DNA of 16,202 nt from Clostridiales bacterium (GCA_021202245.1 JAJQDK010000064.1:1-16202), one strand, 5' to 3'; shown: positions 6,742 to 14,714, counted from the stretch's first letter. Program-made: numbers and translations. Notes: generated by a model not told the origin, from the letters alone.

Positions 6742-6938
6742 GGCGGTCAGTGACCGCCATAAATATAGTTTTTGTAAGGACGGCTTCGCCGTGCGGGCAG
6801 ATAATATCAGCCCCTACAAAGTCGCAAAGCGACTGTGGCGAACACTGTTCGCCGCTACGAATACGGCAGAGCCGTGCCCACGTGGTCGCAAAGCGACGGT
6901 ACGAATACGGCGGAGCCGTGACTGCGGATGTTATCCGC
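6742..6938 (+). repeat. Hairpin repeat block 5
   Basis: In order: GGCGGTCA-G-TGACCGCC (6742-6758); lead-in TATAGTTTTTGTAAGG (6764-6779); ACGGC-TTC-GCCGT (6780-6792); mismatch stem (6795-6813) with a minus-strand GTAG foot (6817-6814); GTCGC-AAA-GCGAC (6821-6833); GGCGAACA-C-TGTTCGCC (6837-6853) with a GTAG foot (6858-6855); ACGGC-AGA-GCCGT (6863-6875); GTCGC-AAA-GCGAC (6885-6897); ACGGC-GGA-GCCGT (6907-6919); GCGGAT-GTT-ATCCGC (6924-6938). This is the densest part: nine hairpins in under 200 bases. Confidence 0.8.
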
Positions 6939-6944
6939 TGAAAA

Positions 6945-7149
6945 TATAGTTTTTATAAGGTATACGGAGCTAAAGCTCCTACAACTCATCCGTCGGTAAA
7001 GCAAGCTTTACCGCCACCTTCCCTTCAAAAGGAAGGCTTGAATAAGCAGGAAAACGTCATCTCTCAGCAAGGCTTCCCCTTGAGGTATTCCCTTGATAAG
7101 GGAATACCCCTACGAAGTCGCAAAGTGACTGTGGCGGTCAGTGACCGCA
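6945..7149 (+). repeat. Hairpin repeat block 6
   Basis: Lead-in TATAGTTTTTATAAGG (6945-6960); GGAGCT-AA-AGCTCC (6966-6979) with a minus-strand GTAG foot (6982-6979); a 61-base copy of 6031-6091 (6979-7039); an 87-base copy of 5545-5631 (7018-7104); GGTATTCCC-TTGATAA-GGGAATACC (7085-7109) with a GTAG foot (7113-7110); GTCGC-AAA-GTGAC (7117-7129); GCGGTCA-G-TGACCGC (7134-7148) with a GTAG foot (7154-7151). The last hairpins lie 13-50 bases beyond the stop of the Toprim gene and could serve as its 3' end structure. Confidence 0.8.
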
Positions 7150-7166
7150 GCTACGAGGTTGAGGAT

Positions 7167-7757
7167 TTATCCGAGGGTTTTGATAAGCTCCCTAAGCTCC
7201 TCAAGAGAATATAAGCAATTAAGGGCGGTGAGCATGGCATTGGTTGAGAGATAGTCGGGAAGATTAAGGTGCCTGAGCAGTCTTTTGCGGTTTCGGTCGG
7301 CATTTTTGACACCGGTGAGCGAAAGGTCATACAAATCTGCCTTTGTCATTTCGACATCGCACCGCTCGCTTTCTGCGCCTATAACGGTGGCTCCGCTGCT
7401 TTTGATTGCGTTCAAAATCACCTCGTCGCTGACTCCCTCAACGCCCAAAAAGCCCTCCTTGGATTTTTCGGATTTTCGCTTTTCCTTGCCCTCTATCTGA
7501 GGAATGTAGCAATGCTTGATTTTTGAGCTGTCAACTGCGCCGTTCAAAAAATTGCGTATCACAAGGCCTGCGCCGTCGCTGTCGGTCAGAACAAGTATTC
7601 CCTTGACCTCGGCAATTTTGCGTATGAGGTTTTGCTTTTCTCTGTCGGAAAACACCCGAAATCCGTTTGTTTCAATCACGGGCGCATCAACTATTGAGCT
7701 TAGCTTTATCTTGTCGTACTTTCCCTCAACAATTACGGCTTCTTTAATTTTCAGCAC
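7167..7757 (-). CDS. Toprim-domain protein with DUF4093, RNase M5-like
   Basis: The 196-residue product begins with a Toprim fold: the catalytic Glu lies in IVEGKYDK (E11) and the metal-binding DxD in LTDSDGAG (D59, D61). The C-terminal third (about 118-196) is the DUF4093 region found in clostridial Toprim proteins, often annotated as RNase M5 or primase-like. RNase M5 matures 5S rRNA in Bacillus, but the substrate of this DUF4093 branch is not certain, so I give no gene symbol. The start is GTG at 7757 with GGAGG 6 nt upstream. It follows the holA stop with no gap (TAG|GTG), which suggests translational coupling. It is the last gene of the HIT-comEC-holA unit. Confidence 0.85.
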   Translation of the reverse strand: MLKIKEAVIVEGKYDKIKLSSIVDAPVIETNGFRVFSDREKQNLIRKIAEVKGILVLTDSDGAGLVIRNFLNGAVDSSKIKHCYIPQIEGKEKRKSEKSKEGFLGVEGVSDEVILNAIKSSGATVIGAESERCDVEMTKADLYDLSLTGVKNADRNRKRLLRHLNLPDYLSTNAMLTALNCLYSLEELRELIKTLG

Positions 7758-8801
7758 CTATATCCTCCCCTCTTTGGCAATCAGCAAAAGCTGCGCTATA
7801 ATCTGCTCCATATACACACGGGCGTTTACCGAGGAGGTTTTGAACCTTTCATCAGCCTGCATCAGCACGCACAGGCTCTTTCGCAGCGCCTCGGTTGAAA
7901 CCCTTGCGGTGGCTTTGCGCGCGTTTGAAAGAGTGAAAGCCCTGTTTTTATAATTGAAGTCCTTTGCAACATCGTCCTTGGATATAAGGCATTGGTCGGC
8001 AATCCTTATTCTGTAGGCGTCTATGTATGAGGACGAGAGAACGTAAAGCATCATTATCGGCTCTTCTCGCTGATAAAAAAGCAAATTGAGCGTGTTAAAC
8101 GCCTTTTGTCCGTTGCCGTTGAGAACGGCGTCTGACAGAGCAAAAATTTTGGTTTCAAGATTTACGGAAGCAAGCTTTTCGATATCCTCGGAGGTAATCT
8201 CCTCTCCGCCTGCGTAGGCGCTGATTTTATCAACCTCATTTTTGAGCATATTGAGGTCGTCGCCGCAGCTTGAAATAAGCTTGGCGGCATTCACCCGTGA
8301 AATCATTTTGCCGTTTGCGTTAGCCCATTTTGCGATATACCGTTCAAGCATTGACGAATTGAGCTGCTTGAACTCGCAGACGGAGCCGAGCTTTTCGGCA
8401 CGTTTGAGCAGACTTTTGAACGCAGAGGCGTTTTTTGACGGAGTGTAGGTCGGCATTGAAACAATCAGAACCGTTCCCTGCGGAACGGCTTTGGTGATTT
8501 CGGCAAATCTATCGAGATCGTCCTTGTTCATATTGTCAAAATACATATCGGACACAAGCACGCAGTTGTATTCACTCATAAACGATACAATATTGAGCGA
8601 AGCGGCAAAATCATCGAGGTTTACCTCTCCGCTGAAAATGTGGTAGTTGAAGTCGGAGGGATTTTTGCCGGCAACGGCTTGCACAAGCTTTTCGGTGTAG
8701 CCCTTTACAAACATCTGCTCAGTTCCGTAAATTACATAAAACGGAGAAAACTGCTTTGATTTAATTTGTTTTTTCAGCTCTGTTTCAGTTATCTTCGGCA
8801 T
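7758..8801 (-). CDS. holA: DNA polymerase III subunit delta (clamp loader)
   Basis: The 347-residue product has the usual HolA layout. The N-terminal AAA+-like region opens with FSPFYVIYGTEQMFVKGYTEKL, the middle has SCGDDLNMLKNEVDKISAYAG, and the C-terminal helical collar has FNTLNLLFYQREEPIMMLYVLS. Delta opens the beta clamp and works in the clamp-loader complex at the replication fork. The ATG at 8801 is chosen over one at 8816 because GGAGG lies 5 nt upstream of it. The gene overlaps the end of comEC by 17 nt and abuts the Toprim gene, an arrangement I know from other Clostridia. Confidence 0.92.
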   Translation of the reverse strand: MPKITETELKKQIKSKQFSPFYVIYGTEQMFVKGYTEKLVQAVAGKNPSDFNYHIFSGEVNLDDFAASLNIVSFMSEYNCVLVSDMYFDNMNKDDLDRFAEITKAVPQGTVLIVSMPTYTPSKNASAFKSLLKRAEKLGSVCEFKQLNSSMLERYIAKWANANGKMISRVNAAKLISSCGDDLNMLKNEVDKISAYAGGEEITSEDIEKLASVNLETKIFALSDAVLNGNGQKAFNTLNLLFYQREEPIMMLYVLSSSYIDAYRIRIADQCLISKDDVAKDFNYKNRAFTLSNARKATARVSTEALRKSLCVLMQADERFKTSSVNARVYMEQIIAQLLLIAKEGRI

Positions 8802-11010
8802 AGTATCCTCCGTCATTTAAATTTATTGTCACGCTGCCCCTGTATGTGGGAATTACACTGTCAAATAATTCTTCAAAGGAATATCCGTCCTCTTTAAGCT
8901 GCTCCCGGGCATCCTCGTATTGGCTTTCGGTACCGGAAAATATGACCGTGCCGCAGCTGAGCAAATCAATATTGTCGGGTATTTTGTCAATAAGCAGGTA
9001 ATCAGCCGTTCTGATTTTATCGGGCAAAGCAGAGGCATCGGCACGGCCCGCAATGAACAAAACGGTTGTGTCGGCGTTTCTGACATACTGGCTTGTGACG
9101 CCGTCTATGCTGTATATGTCGCACGCCGTGCTGCTTGAGAGATCCAGCGTAAAGCTGACATTATCGCCGAACACGCTCCTGCTCTGACCGTCATAGGAGG
9201 TTAGCAGACTTTGGTTTTGACTGTCACTATCATATACCAAAACATTTGATACGTCAAATTCACTTATCAGTCTTGACTGATAAAAGGAGTATTTATTTTT
9301 CGTATTCGGAATTATAATATTGTCGATTTCAAGATATTTGCCCTCTAAGCTCTCTGTTACATCGTCAGCCTTCAGACTGCTTCCTCCGCAGGACAGCACG
9401 CTGACGTTATCACCGCATTCCGCATAAACGGTTACTCCGCTGCCGACAGAGCAAATGCTGACGGTGCTGATATTTTCAGACAAAACGGCATAGACTGCCC
9501 AACCCGTTAAGAGAAGCGCAAAAGAGGCTGCCGCCGTGCATTTTATGTATTTCGGCTTGTTTTTGACAAAAATCCCGACAAAAGCGAGGACAAGAACAGC
9601 CGCAAGCCAAACGTGAAAATAGGCTCTGTCGGTATTTACGGAGCAATAAGGAACTGAAGCAAACACACGCTCGACAAACAATATGTATTTTGCCAAAAGC
9701 CCTGAAGCAAGGGCAAACGGATAGGCAAGAAAAGAGATAAACGGACAGATGTATAATATTGCCGAAAGCAGAGAGCATACAATTAAAGCGCTGACGAAAG
9801 GCTCCGAGAGCAGAGAAACCAAAACTACGAAGGGAGAAATCCTGTCAAAGGCGACAACCGACACCGGCAGCACCCAAATTGAAGCGGAAAGCGAAACCGA
9901 AACAGCGTTTATTATATATTTTAAGGGTCTGTTTTTAAATCTGAATTTTGCAAGCATATAAGCTGAAAGCTTGCCGGACCACAAGACTATGCCGGCTGTG
10001 GCGGCAAAGGAAAGCAGCATTCCTATGTCGCCGACTGCAAAGGGATTGGTTATTGTCAATACCAGCGCAGCCGCTCCCAATGAACTGAGGGCATCAGTAT
10101 TTCTTATCAGCGGGCGTGAGCAATAGGTAATTATCACCATAACGCCTGAACGCACGACGGAAGAGGTAAATCCCGTGAGCGCCGCAAAGGCAATGACGGT
10201 AACAAAAACGCTTAGAAAAATGATATAATAATTTTTAGTTATTTTCTTTATAAGAAATAAGACAAAGGCAACCACTATTGACAGGTGCATACCCGATACA
10301 ACTATGAGGAAGGTGGTTCCGGTGTCGGTAAAACAGCTTTTTATATCGGACGGCAGAGAGAGCTTATCGCCAAGCAAAACAGCCTTGCACAGTGAGGAAT
10401 AATCCTCGGGGAGCAGCTCGTCAAGGGCAGTTTTCATCCCCTTGCGAACCTGCACGGCGAAGTAATAGGGAGAAATATGCTTATCTGCTGTACTCTCAAC
10501 AGCAAAATCATCGCTTGTGTATGCCTTGAGAAAAATCTTTTTGCTGAGAGAAGTGTTGTAGTCAAGCGCATAGGTGTGCAGGTCGGCATTGATTACGTCA
10601 AAGTCCTCAAGCTGTAAGTCGCTGTAGGAAGTGAGCTGAATTTTAATTTTCTCGGGCTCTCCGTTTACGGTATCAGTCTTTATTGTATAGGTCAGACTGC
10701 CGTCGGTTTTTTGAACCTCGTCGCAAATATATCCGCTGATTTTTATTTCTTTATCGGAATATTTATCCGTAATCGGCAGGTAGATTAAATTTGTATATGC
10801 AAATACCGACAGACAGGCGCAAACAGCGGTTATTGCCGTGACCGCAACGGAAATTTTTATTGACCGCTTAAGCCTGAGAAAAGCGACTGCCGCGGCAGTC
10901 AGCAGCGAAGCAGCAATGATTGCGGCGACAAGCGCCGTGCTGTATAGGTAAAAAACGACCGCAAGAACTGAAAGGTAGGTTAAACCAATCAATCCAAGCG
11001 GTCTTTTCAT
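8785..11010 (-). CDS. comEC: ComEC/Rec2-family DNA-uptake channel with degenerate C-terminal domain
   Basis: The 741-residue membrane protein has N-terminal membrane segments (about 5-75), a soluble DUF4131-like domain (about 85-175) and the ComEC competence core (about 200-470), with AVLLGDKLSLP at 210-220, SGMHLSIV at 239-246 and several membrane segments. ComEC forms the channel that carries single-stranded DNA into the cell during transformation. The C-terminal part (about 515-741) is where many ComEC proteins have a metallo-beta-lactamase-like domain. Here no HxHxDH-type metal motif is seen, so any nuclease activity is probably lost. AAGGA lies about 10 nt before the ATG. It is the second gene of the unit, 63 nt after the HIT gene. 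Confidence 0.9.
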   Translation of the reverse strand: MKRPLGLIGLTYLSVLAVVFYLYSTALVAAIIAASLLTAAAVAFLRLKRSIKISVAVTAITAVCACLSVFAYTNLIYLPITDKYSDKEIKISGYICDEVQKTDGSLTYTIKTDTVNGEPEKIKIQLTSYSDLQLEDFDVINADLHTYALDYNTSLSKKIFLKAYTSDDFAVESTADKHISPYYFAVQVRKGMKTALDELLPEDYSSLCKAVLLGDKLSLPSDIKSCFTDTGTTFLIVVSGMHLSIVVAFVLFLIKKITKNYYIIFLSVFVTVIAFAALTGFTSSVVRSGVMVIITYCSRPLIRNTDALSSLGAAALVLTITNPFAVGDIGMLLSFAATAGIVLWSGKLSAYMLAKFRFKNRPLKYIINAVSVSLSASIWVLPVSVVAFDRISPFVVLVSLLSEPFVSALIVCSLLSAILYICPFISFLAYPFALASGLLAKYILFVERVFASVPYCSVNTDRAYFHVWLAAVLVLAFVGIFVKNKPKYIKCTAAASFALLLTGWAVYAVLSENISTVSICSVGSGVTVYAECGDNVSVLSCGGSSLKADDVTESLEGKYLEIDNIIIPNTKNKYSFYQSRLISEFDVSNVLVYDSDSQNQSLLTSYDGQSRSVFGDNVSFTLDLSSSTACDIYSIDGVTSQYVRNADTTVLFIAGRADASALPDKIRTADYLLIDKIPDNIDLLSCGTVIFSGTESQYEDAREQLKEDGYSFEELFDSVIPTYRGSVTINLNDGGYYAEDN

Positions 11011-11073
11011 AGTTATTCAATCCTTAATAAAGTAAATTTTACCGACAAAAGCTAAGGCAAAGAGTTTGCGCTG

Positions 11074-11415
11074 TTACACCATAGTTGTGTTAAGCTTTTT
11101 GCCGCCCAAAAGGTGAAAATGCAAATGCTTTACGGTCTGACCTCCGTCCTCGCCGCAGTTGTTCACAATGCGGTAGCCGTTGTCAAGCTTCAGTTCCTTT
11201 GCAACCTCGGGGATTTTTGAGAAAATGTGTCCCACAATGCCGCAGTTGTCCTCATTGAGCGCATTTGCGCAGCAGATATGCTCCTTGGGCATAAACAAAA
11301 CATGTACGGGAGCCTGGGGATCCAAGTCATAAATCGCAATAATTTTGTCGTCCTCATATACTTTTTTTGAGGGAATTGAGCCGTCGATAATTTTACAAAA
11401 AACACAGTCCGACAT
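11074..11415 (-). CDS. HIT-family (HINT-type) nucleotide hydrolase
   Basis: The 113-residue product carries the histidine triad HLHFHLLGG (H97, H99, H101). It also has the N-terminal CVFC pair (C4, C7), a zinc site shared by part of the HINT branch. Such proteins hydrolyse AMP-linked small molecules such as adenosine phosphoramidates; the physiological substrate is unclear. I use the ATG at 11415 because AAGG lies at a normal distance, while an ATG at 11424 overlaps that site. It is the first gene after the promoter at 11466-11494, ahead of comEC. Confidence 0.92.
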   Translation of the reverse strand: MSDCVFCKIIDGSIPSKKVYEDDKIIAIYDLDPQAPVHVLFMPKEHICCANALNEDNCGIVGHIFSKIPEVAKELKLDNGYRIVNNCGEDGGQTVKHLHFHLLGGKKLNTTMV

Positions 11416-11465
11416 TTTTATCATCCTTTCAAATCGGTATGTAATATACTTTTATTTACAGCTTT

Positions 11466-11494
11466 ATTTTACACCCAATCGACAGGTCCGTCAA
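11466..11494 (-). promoter_or_regulatory. Sigma-A promoter of the HIT-comEC-holA-Toprim unit
   Basis: On the minus strand TTGACG (11494-11489) and TAAAAT (11471-11466) are 17 bases apart. The expected start near 11459 gives a leader of about 44 nt to the HIT start codon. The promoter lies 47 bases beyond the plsY stop. I see no convincing terminator between them, so some read-through from plsY is possible. Confidence 0.65.
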
Positions 11495-11540
11495 CATTTA
11501 TTTGCTTTTGACAGCTTTTTTAAACAAGGAGTGGCTGACT

Positions 11541-12266
11541 TTATTGTTCTTTGCTTTTTCCGGCGGTGATTTTCTTTTCCTCTCCCCTGATAAGACGTCC
11601 GATATTCGCCTTGTGCTTTACTATAACAAAAACAGCGATAATCAGCGAGGCTGCCGTGGATAAAATCACATATGACAAAGAGCAGCCCGATCCGCTGAGA
11701 TAATCAAATATAAAGGTAACCGCAAAAGTATAGGGCGCATACAGAATTGCGGAAATAATGCTTGAAGTGGAAATAATCTTGGTAATAACAAACACTATGA
11801 GGAAGGTAAGAATTATGCAGATAAACACTCGCCAGTCCTCAACGGCAATCAAAGCGGCAGCGGTGACAACACCCTTTCCGCCCTTAAAGTGAAAATAGAC
11901 GGGAAAGGAATGACCGAGAATGCAAAAAATGCCGGCGATGTACTTTCCGCAGTTTACAAATTCATTTTGGAGAACCTGTGTATCTGCCTGAACAAAGGAA
12001 AATATAAAGGAACCGAACAGCACCGCAATAACGCATTTGAGCGCGTCGCATACTATTGTGACAACGGCGGGAGCCTTACCCACACTGCGCAGTACGTTGG
12101 TAAAGCCGGCGTTGCCGCTGCCCATCTGACGAATATCCTTTTTTCCCTTTGTTACAATCTTGGTAACAAGCACGGCTGTGTTGATGCTGCCAAGCAGATA
12201 TGCCGCAAGCGCGGTAATTAAAATTCTCCACCAATTTTCAGCAAAAAAAGTTAAATAAACACTCAT
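11541..12266 (-). CDS. plsY: Acyl-phosphate:glycerol-3-phosphate acyltransferase
   Basis: The 241-residue multi-spanning membrane enzyme makes lysophosphatidate from acyl-phosphate and glycerol 3-phosphate, the first membrane step of phospholipid synthesis. All three family motifs are visible: MGSGNAGFTNVLR (usual form GSGNPGATN), GHSFPVYFHFKGGKGV, and KHKANIGRLIRGEE near the C terminus. The ATG overlaps the der stop by 1 nt (TAATG), and GAGG lies 9 nt upstream. gpsA, a frequent neighbour in Firmicutes, is not next to it here. Confidence 0.95.
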   Translation of the reverse strand: MSVYLTFFAENWWRILITALAAYLLGSINTAVLVTKIVTKGKKDIRQMGSGNAGFTNVLRSVGKAPAVVTIVCDALKCVIAVLFGSFIFSFVQADTQVLQNEFVNCGKYIAGIFCILGHSFPVYFHFKGGKGVVTAAALIAVEDWRVFICIILTFLIVFVITKIISTSSIISAILYAPYTFAVTFIFDYLSGSGCSLSYVILSTAASLIIAVFVIVKHKANIGRLIRGEEKKITAGKSKEQ

Positions 12267-13588
12267 TACTTTTCGCCTCTTTCTCTGATAACTATTTTTA
12301 CGGGCGTGCCCTCAAGCCCGAACGCTTCTCTGATTCTGTTCTCAAGGTAACGCTGATATGAAAAATGAAACAGCTGAGCGTTGTTGCAGAAAAATACAAA
12401 CGTCGGCGGTTTTACTGATGCCTGAGTCATATAGTAAATTTTCAGTCTTTTTCCCTTGTCCGAGGGAGGCTGAACCCGTGTGGTAGCCTGAGCCAACAGC
12501 TCGTTGAGCATACCGGTTTTAATTCTGCGGTTTGCAGACTCGTTGCAGCTTACAATGTATTCAAACAGCCTGTCAATCCTCATTCCTGTTTTTGCAGAGA
12601 TAAACACCTGAGGCGCATATGACATAAAAGCAAAGTCGGCATCGAGCTTTTTGCGGAATTCCTGCATTGTTTTGCCATCCTTTTCAACAGCGTCCCATTT
12701 ATTTACCGCCAAAATGCACGCTCTGCCTGCATCGTGAGCAAGTCCTGCTACCTTGGTATCCTGTTCGGTTACTCCCTCTGTTGCATCAATCATAATAACG
12801 CATACATCGCTGCGTTCAATCGCCATTTTGGCGCGGATAATGCTGTATTTTTCAATATTATCATAAATTTTGCTCTGTCTGCGCAAACCTGCGGTATCGG
12901 TAAAATTAAATTTGCCGTATTTGTTTTCTACAAGCGTATCAATGGTATCTCGGGTGGTTCCTGCAATGTCGGAAACAATACAGCGGTCCTCGTGTGTAAT
13001 CTTATTAACAAGCGAGGATTTTCCCGCATTGGGCTTGCCGATAACGGCAACATTTATTACGTCGTCGTCCTCCTCAAGCTGAGAATCGGTATCGCAGAAC
13101 TCAAATACACAGTCGAGCAAATCTCCCGTTCCGTGACCGTGAACAGCCGACACCTGCACCGGGTCGCCCAGCCCGAGGTTGTAAAATTCATAAAAATCAG
13201 CCGGCGGTTCGCCGAGAGCGTCGCACTTGTTCACGCACACAATTACGGGCTTGCCGGATTTTTGGAGCATTTGGGCAACGTCCATATCGGTGGCAACCAT
13301 ACCGCTTTTGCAGTCCGTTACAAGGATAATAACGTTTGCCGTGTCTATTGCAAGCTGTGCCTGACGGCGCATTTGAACAAGGATAACATCGTCCGACTGC
13401 GGCTCTATGCCGCCCGTGTCTACCACAAGCGCAGTACTGCCGCACCATTCAACCTCCCCATATATTCTGTCACGGGTAACCCCCGGAGTATCGTCCACTA
13501 TTGACAGTCTTTGCCCTATCAGCTTGTTAAACAGCGTTGATTTGCCTACGTTAGGTCTGCCCACAATTGCTATTACGGGTTTACTCAT
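12266..13588 (-). CDS. der: Ribosome-assembly GTPase Der (EngA)
   Basis: The 440-residue product has two consecutive GTPase domains and a C-terminal KH-like domain, diagnostic of Der. Domain 1 has GRPNVGKS (10-17), DTGG (57-60) and NKCD (120-123). Domain 2 has GKPNAGKS (184-191), DTAG (231-234) and NKWD (296-299). The KH-like end (about 355-440) contains FHFSYQRYLENRIREAFG. Der is needed for maturation of the 50S ribosomal subunit. The ATG at 13588 is preceded by GGGAG at 7 nt; a longer frame upstream to 13651 lacks homology. It is cotranscribed with plsY. Confidence 0.96.
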   Translation of the reverse strand: MSKPVIAIVGRPNVGKSTLFNKLIGQRLSIVDDTPGVTRDRIYGEVEWCGSTALVVDTGGIEPQSDDVILVQMRRQAQLAIDTANVIILVTDCKSGMVATDMDVAQMLQKSGKPVIVCVNKCDALGEPPADFYEFYNLGLGDPVQVSAVHGHGTGDLLDCVFEFCDTDSQLEEDDDVINVAVIGKPNAGKSSLVNKITHEDRCIVSDIAGTTRDTIDTLVENKYGKFNFTDTAGLRRQSKIYDNIEKYSIIRAKMAIERSDVCVIMIDATEGVTEQDTKVAGLAHDAGRACILAVNKWDAVEKDGKTMQEFRKKLDADFAFMSYAPQVFISAKTGMRIDRLFEYIVSCNESANRRIKTGMLNELLAQATTRVQPPSDKGKRLKIYYMTQASVKPPTFVFFCNNAQLFHFSYQRYLENRIREAFGLEGTPVKIVIRERGEK

Positions 13589-13685
13589 CTTATCACTCCC
13601 AAAGGTGATTACGGCGTGTGCCGTACACCGTATTGCGGCAAGCGTGAACAAGCAAGCCTTTCACGTCCTGCACCGCCTTAAACAT

Positions 13686-13714
13686 ATTTTACTCAAATCC
13701 GAATGAATAATCAA
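13686..13714 (-). promoter_or_regulatory. Probable sigma-A promoter of der-plsY
   Basis: On the minus strand TTGATT (13714-13709) and TAAAAT (13691-13686) are 17 bases apart. The start near 13679 gives a leader of about 90 nt to der. An overlapping TTGACC slightly upstream (13725-13720) is not at a good distance to this -10. Confidence 0.5.
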
Positions 13715-13740
13715 CATTCGGTCAACATTTTTACAAAGCA

Positions 13741-13774
13741 CAAAACAAAAGGGCACACAGAATAACTGCCGCCC
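13741..13774 (-). terminator. Terminator after rpmF
   Basis: On the minus strand GGGCGGCAG-TTATT-CTGTGTGCCC (13774-13751) forms a GC-rich, slightly bulged stem followed by TTTTGTTTTG. It lies 54 nt beyond the rpmF stop and upstream of the der promoter, so it separates the two units. Confidence 0.65.
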
Positions 13775-13827
13775 GTAATGTTTGAAGTAAGCGCCGATTA
13801 AATCGGCAGTCTTAACTTGAGCAAAAA

Positions 13828-14016
13828 TTACTTTTCGTCCTTCTTAACGATAACCTGTCTGCCGTTATACATACCGCAGTTACTGCAAGCTCTGTGAGCT
13901 GCCATATACTCTCCGCAGTTGGGGCAAACAGTAAGCGTGGGAGCGTTAAGCTTCCAAACCGTTGAACGTCTTGAGCTCTTTCTTGCGTGTGATGTTTTAC
14001 TCTTAGGTACTGCCAT
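13828..14016 (-). CDS. rpmF: 50S ribosomal protein L32
   Basis: The 62-residue basic protein starts MAVPKSKTSHARKSSRRS, typical of L32. It keeps the zinc ribbon as CPNC (C31, C34) and CSNC (C44, C47), i.e. the zinc-dependent form. AAGGAGGT lies at an ideal distance before the ATG. It follows the YceD gene by 27 nt, the standard yceD-rpmF pairing. Confidence 0.97.
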   Translation of the reverse strand: MAVPKSKTSHARKSSRRSTVWKLNAPTLTVCPNCGEYMAAHRACSNCGMYNGRQVIVKKDEK

Positions 14017-14043
14017 TACAAAGACCTCCTTACAATGTTTATG

Positions 14044-14538
14044 TTAATCCATAAGTTGTTTCAGTATCTCAAGTCTTGGGTCAATCTGACGCTTGTCGCA
14101 GGAGCAGCTGCCCGTGTTAAGGTTCTGCCCGCAAATCTGACACAAGCCCCTGCAGTCCTTCCTGCAAAGATTTTTTTGCGGAAGTGAAAGCAAAATGTCA
14201 GAAATAACAAGCTCATCAAGCTCGAGTTTAAAATCAGGTGTTTCAATATAATCGTCGTTGCCGTCGTCAATCAGATTCTGCACAAGCTTATGACTGAAGC
14301 TCTTTTTAACGGCTGTGGAAAATTCCTCGCCGCATCTGTCGCAGTTGCGGACGTAATCAAAACAGACGTCAATCCGAAGTCCTATCAGACTTGCCCTGTT
14401 GCTTGCCTCTGCGGTAACGTCAATCGGAGTTTTGAATGGAAAAACGCCGTCAACGCTGACATCCGCCATATCAAGCCTGTAATTCACCTGTTTTGCTTCT
14501 CCCTCGTTTTGGAAGACTGATTTCAGCTCAAAAAGCAT
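14044..14538 (-). CDS. yceD: YceD family protein (DUF177)
   Basis: The 164-residue product matches the DUF177/YceD family normally encoded just before rpmF, as here. It has CDRC at 66-69 and a cysteine-rich end (CRKDCRGLCQICG, 125-137, then CSC at 145-147), typical of the Gram-positive and plant forms. In plants and E. coli the family is linked to 23S rRNA accumulation; the exact role is open. The ATG at 14538 is chosen because GAGG lies 7 nt upstream; an extension to 14559 has no such site. It is transcribed from the promoter at 14587-14615. Confidence 0.92.
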   Translation of the reverse strand: MLFELKSVFQNEGEAKQVNYRLDMADVSVDGVFPFKTPIDVTAEASNRASLIGLRIDVCFDYVRNCDRCGEEFSTAVKKSFSHKLVQNLIDDGNDDYIETPDFKLELDELVISDILLSLPQKNLCRKDCRGLCQICGQNLNTGSCSCDKRQIDPRLEILKQLMD

Positions 14539-14586
14539 ATCCGCACCTCTTGACCGCAAAAACGCATATTAAAAACGCTGTCTATT

Positions 14587-14615
14587 ATTATACAAAAGGT
14601 TTTCCCCTTTGTCAA
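14587..14615 (-). promoter_or_regulatory. Consensus sigma-A promoter of yceD-rpmF
   Basis: On the minus strand TTGACA (14615-14610) and TATAAT (14592-14587) are both perfect consensus hexamers, 17 bases apart. The start near 14580 gives a leader of about 40 nt. This is the best promoter in the window and fits a ribosomal-protein operon. Confidence 0.85.
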
Positions 14616-14714
14616 CCGAAAATTCTTATAAATTCAGTATATTTTATTTTTTAATATCGTGTAATACAACTATTTTTCTAAAAAAGAAATATCAATGCAG
14701 ACTTCCGTGCAAAA

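Noticed and set aside
4843..6938. CRISPR array
   Set aside because: Repeats are short palindromes at irregular spacing, the spacers are themselves repeated, and no cas genes are present.
6611..6949. Open frame of about 112 codons on the plus strand
   Set aside because: Most of it is translated hairpin repeat, such as the two-reading-frame GTCGC/GCGAC units; no ribosome site or family match.
4480..7166. Insertion sequence or transposase remnant
   Set aside because: No transposase fragment or terminal inverted repeats with target duplication can be seen; only small hairpin elements.
12734..13504. Long open frame (256 codons) on the plus strand opposite der
   Set aside because: It is the antisense of a well-conserved der gene; such shadows are common and it has no start signal or family match.
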